Origin: a bacterium
Lineage (GTDB): Bacteria; Auribacterota; JABMQX01
NCBI GenBank assembly: GCA_013203085.1
Contig: JABMQX010000465.1
Coordinates: 1 to 7,572, forward strand
Direction of reading: 5' to 3'
Length of the DNA stretch: 7,572 nt
Shown here: piece after piece, positions 6,182 through 7,572 of the stretch
Layout: every line of letters starts with the position of its first letter
Position numbering within the stretch: the stretch's first letter is position 1
The notes under the pieces: generated by a model
The model's database searches: none
The model's input: only the letters and a program-made list of their open reading frames with translations
Told to the model about the DNA's origin: nothing
Position numbers and translations under genes: made by a program

Positions 6182-6649
6182 ATGTTTAAGTGGGTGAAAT
6201 CGCTGTTCAGGCCCCCGAAGCCTGCGGGGCCGCCGGAGAGGATTCGGTTGTTCGGTACTTCGGACAAGCCGATAACCGAGGACGGTATGGACGTGGAAGA
6301 GGGCGCCTGGCGAATCGAATCTCAGGAAAAGCGGACTGTTCGTCTTTTCGAGGTGTCGGAGCCCGGGGTTGAGCAGTGCATGCTGACCTATCGTGCGCAA
6401 TTGAAGACGGCTGGCGTGGAAGGAGGGGCCTATCTGGAGATGTGGTGCCGACTTCCCGGGCGGGGGGAGTTCTTTTCGAAGGGACTGCACAACAAGGTGC
6501 AGGGGACCACAGATTGGGCTTCATACGAGATTCCTTTCTTTTTGAAGAAAGGACAGCGACCCGATTTGATTAAGCTCAACCTTGTTTTTGAAGGAGCTGG
6601 AACCGTCTGGATGAAGGATGTGGAACTGCTGCGAGCTCCTCTCAAATGA
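6182..6649 (+). CDS. Small jelly-roll (carbohydrate-binding-module-like) protein of unknown function
   Basis: A 155-residue protein with no signal peptide or membrane segment, so probably cytoplasmic. After a short basic, proline-rich N-terminus (MFKWVKSLFRPPKP), the rest looks like a single beta-sandwich: YRAQLKT (70-76), GGAYLEMWCR (81-90), GTTDWASYEIPF (108-119) and a last strand pair ending GAGTVWMKDVELL (138-150). The pattern of W-x-x-Y followed by GxGTVWxxDVxLL is typical of CBM4/9-like jelly rolls, where the equivalent segment closes the fold. I know no function for such a stand-alone domain, nor any role in flavin synthesis. It lies 54 nt after ribBA on the same strand and is followed by ribH, so it is probably co-transcribed under the FMN riboswitch. 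The start is supported by AGGAGG at 6167-6172, with a second GAGG at 6174-6177. Confidence 0.85.
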   Translation: MFKWVKSLFRPPKPAGPPERIRLFGTSDKPITEDGMDVEEGAWRIESQEKRTVRLFEVSEPGVEQCMLTYRAQLKTAGVEGGAYLEMWCRLPGRGEFFSKGLHNKVQGTTDWASYEIPFFLKKGQRPDLIKLNLVFEGAGTVWMKDVELLRAPLK

Positions 6650-6666
6650 GAAAGGCGGCGGGACGG

Positions 6667-6714
6667 AGCCAGATGGTGGTGAATGAGGGCGCGGTTCTGT
6701 TCACTCGTCTGGCT
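6667..6714 (+). repeat. Imperfect inverted repeat / hairpin before ribH
   Basis: AGCCAGA (6667-6673) pairs with TCTGGCT (6708-6714), and inside it GTGAA (6679-6683) pairs with TTCAC (6700-6704), leaving a 16-nt loop. No T-run follows, so it is not an intrinsic terminator. The left arm ends in an ATG (6673-6675) that opens a 15-codon frame (MVVNEGAVLFTRLAD, stop at 6718-6720) with GGAG at 6665-6668. It could be an mRNA processing or stability element, or a small dispersed repeat. Function unknown. Confidence 0.45.
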
Positions 6715-6768
6715 GACTGAAACGCGACGGGCGTTCGCGAAGGCGCGGCGCGGATGGAGTTTTTATGC

Positions 6769-6775
6769 AGGAGGG
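6769..6775 (+). promoter_or_regulatory. Ribosome binding site deciding the ribH start
   Basis: AGGAGGG lies 4-5 nt before ATG 6780 and downstream of the alternative in-frame ATG at 6765. It favours the 6780 start, giving MGKVYEGKL, which fits lumazine synthase N-termini. The 6765 start has only a weaker GGAG at 6756-6759. Confidence 0.65.
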
Positions 6776-6779
6776 TGTC

Positions 6780-7250
6780 ATGGGAAAGGTTTATGAAGGG
6801 AAGCTGATCGCGAAGGAGAAGAAGTTCGGGATCGTGGTGAGCAGGTTTAACGATTTTATTTCTAAGGAGTTGCTCGCGGGCGCTATGGATGCGCTGACGC
6901 GGCACGGGGCTAAGGAAGACGATGTCGAGGTGGCGTGGGTGCCGGGGTCCTTTGAGATTCCAGGGACGGCCAGGGTGATGGCTGAATCGGGGAAGTACCA
7001 CGCGGTGATCTGCCTCGGGGCGGTGATTCGAGGGGCGACGCCGCATTTCAATTTCATAGCCAGCGAGGCAGCCAAGGGGGTTGCTCAGGTCTCCCTCCAG
7101 ACGGGCGTTCCCACGATTTTTGGTGTGATCACTACCGATACGATCGAGCAAGCCATAGAGAGGGCAGGGACAAAGGCGGGCAACAAGGGCTTTCTCGCGG
7201 CGGCAGCGGCGATTGAGATGGCGAATCTGTATGATGAGCTGAAATCTTAA
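6780..7250 (+). CDS. ribH: 6,7-dimethyl-8-ribityllumazine synthase
   Basis: This 156-residue cytoplasmic enzyme condenses the dihydroxybutanone phosphate made by RibB with 5-amino-6-ribitylamino-uracil to give lumazine, the penultimate step to riboflavin. It aligns along its full length with the family and closely resembles the B. subtilis enzyme as I remember it. Marks are IVVSRFNDFI (18-27, with F23 at the pyrimidine site), AWVPGSFEIP (52-61), LGAVIRGATPHFNF (79-92) with catalytic H89, FGVITTDTIEQAIERAG (114-130) with phosphate-binding R128, and TKAGNKG (131-137). Family members assemble as pentamers or 60-mer capsids; the sequence does not show which applies here. It is the third gene of the riboswitch-controlled operon, separated from the jelly-roll gene by 130 nt. 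The start at 6780 was chosen over ATG 6765 for its better ribosome binding site and length. Confidence 0.97.
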   Translation: MGKVYEGKLIAKEKKFGIVVSRFNDFISKELLAGAMDALTRHGAKEDDVEVAWVPGSFEIPGTARVMAESGKYHAVICLGAVIRGATPHFNFIASEAAKGVAQVSLQTGVPTIFGVITTDTIEQAIERAGTKAGNKGFLAAAAAIEMANLYDELKS

Positions 7251-7255
7251 TGCTG

Positions 7256-7281
7256 CGATTCGCACGTACGGTTGCGTATCG
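7256..7281 (+). other. Hairpin just after ribH
   Basis: CGATTCGCA (7256-7264) and TGCGTATCG (7273-7281) form a 9-position stem with one T-T mismatch and an 8-nt loop, starting 5 nt after the ribH stop. Only scattered pyrimidines follow, so it is not a canonical intrinsic terminator. It could still mark the operon 3' end through Rho-dependent termination or transcript-end protection. Confidence 0.4.
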
Positions 7282-7372
7282 TCCTCTGAGAAAAGAGCTT
7301 CTTTCACGGGATAACAGGCTACATAGGATAGATGAAGGCTGGTGAGCCATCCGGCGCCCGCCCAAAAAGCCC

Positions 7373-7401
7373 TTGATTCCTCGGACGTGTTGGATTATTT
7401 T
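7373..7401 (+). promoter_or_regulatory. Weak candidate promoter for the gene at 7487
   Basis: TTGATT (7373-7378) and TATTTT (7396-7401) are separated by 17 nt, each matching four of six consensus positions. The predicted start lies about 80 nt upstream of the ATG. Small inverted repeats follow: GGCTC-AGA-GAGCC (7421-7433) and AGGGCAT-C-ATGCCCT (7437-7451). The match is modest. Confidence 0.25.
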
Positions 7402-7420
7402 TGGGGGCCAAAACAAGGGA

Positions 7421-7451
7421 GGCTCAGAGAGCCGATAGGGCATCATGCCCT
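7421..7451 (+). repeat. Two adjacent short inverted repeats upstream of the gene at 7487
   Basis: GGCTC-AGA-GAGCC (7421-7433) and AGGGCAT-C-ATGCCCT (7437-7451) are perfect short palindromes in the presumed 5' leader or promoter-proximal region. They could be leader hairpins or a protein-binding site. No regulator or riboswitch class is recognised. Confidence 0.35.
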
Positions 7452-7486
7452 CCAATAAGGAAGAATGAAAAGACAGGAGATTAGCG

Positions 7487-7572
7487 ATGAGAAAATGGAT
7501 TGTTGCTGCGGTTATTGGGCTGAGTGTAAGTGGCTTAGTGTTTTGTGCTGAGGAGGTGGCGAAGCCGCCTGC
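7487..7572 (+). CDS. N-terminus of an exported protein (partial, runs off the window)
   Basis: Only 28 full codons are present. The ATG is preceded by AGGAG (7475-7479) at a 7-nt spacing. The peptide begins MRKWIVAAVIGLSVSGL and continues VFCAEEVAKPP: a short basic n-region, a hydrophobic core of about 17 residues, and a small-residue site around FCA before charged, proline-containing sequence. This is a typical signal peptide, with cleavage probably before EEVAK. The single cysteine lies in LVFC, a poor lipobox, so a lipoprotein is less likely. Too little remains to name a family. The gap of 236 nt after ribH, with intervening hairpins and a possible promoter, suggests a separate transcription unit. 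Confidence 0.75.
   Translation, partial: MRKWIVAAVIGLSVSGLVFCAEEVAKPP

Noticed and set aside
4898..6490. 530-codon open frame on the minus strand opposite ribBA
   Set aside because: It is antisense to ribBA, whose motifs are unmistakable. The translation is rich in R, H, P and S, with no recognisable domain, as expected for a shadow of a GC-rich gene.
6765..6779. Five-residue extension of RibH from ATG 6765
   Set aside because: The stronger AGGAGGG lies inside this extension and serves ATG 6780; family N-termini match the shorter form.
6642..7307. 221-codon minus-strand frame opposite ribH
   Set aside because: It is antisense to a clear lumazine synthase and has arginine- and histidine-rich composition typical of shadow frames.
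7300..7486. A second riboswitch before the gene at 7487
   Set aside because: Short stem-loops are present, but no conserved core of a known riboswitch class could be recognised.

Overview
The window looks like a fragment of an environmental bacterium of moderate to high GC. A roughly 1,300-residue exported protein built from PQQ-like propellers and a malectin-like domain points to the Planctomycetes or a neighbouring lineage (PVC group, Hydrogenedentes-like). This assignment rests on remembered domain architecture, not on a marker gene.

Layout. Positions 1-309 are gene-poor and hold at most the 3' end of an upstream plus-strand gene. Positions 310-4290 (minus strand) carry one giant gene. 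It encodes a signal peptide, a first PQQ-like beta-propeller, a class I methyltransferase-like domain, a second PQQ-like propeller ending in a cysteine-rich segment, and a C-terminal malectin-like domain. Positions 4291-4655 are a divergent intergenic region with a candidate minus-strand promoter, short direct and inverted repeats, and a good sigma70-type promoter for the plus-strand genes.

The plus-strand genes form a riboflavin (vitamin B2) operon. An FMN riboswitch aptamer (4656-4773) is followed by an intrinsic terminator (4801-4837). An 11-bp alternative pairing between the 5' strand of aptamer helix P1 and the 5' arm of the terminator gives a clear transcription-attenuation switch. Downstream are ribBA (bifunctional DHBP synthase and GTP cyclohydrolase II), a 155-residue jelly-roll-like protein of unknown function, and ribH (lumazine synthase). 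RibBA opens both branches of the pathway and supplies one substrate of RibH. The deaminase/reductase (RibD) and riboflavin synthase (RibE) are not in the window. At the right edge a new gene with an N-terminal signal peptide starts at 7487 and runs off the end.

The most novel material is the exported propeller/methyltransferase/propeller/malectin protein and the unexplained jelly-roll protein inside the riboflavin operon. The riboswitch, ribBA and ribH are well-known families. I saw no CRISPR array, tRNA, rRNA, insertion sequence or phage gene.
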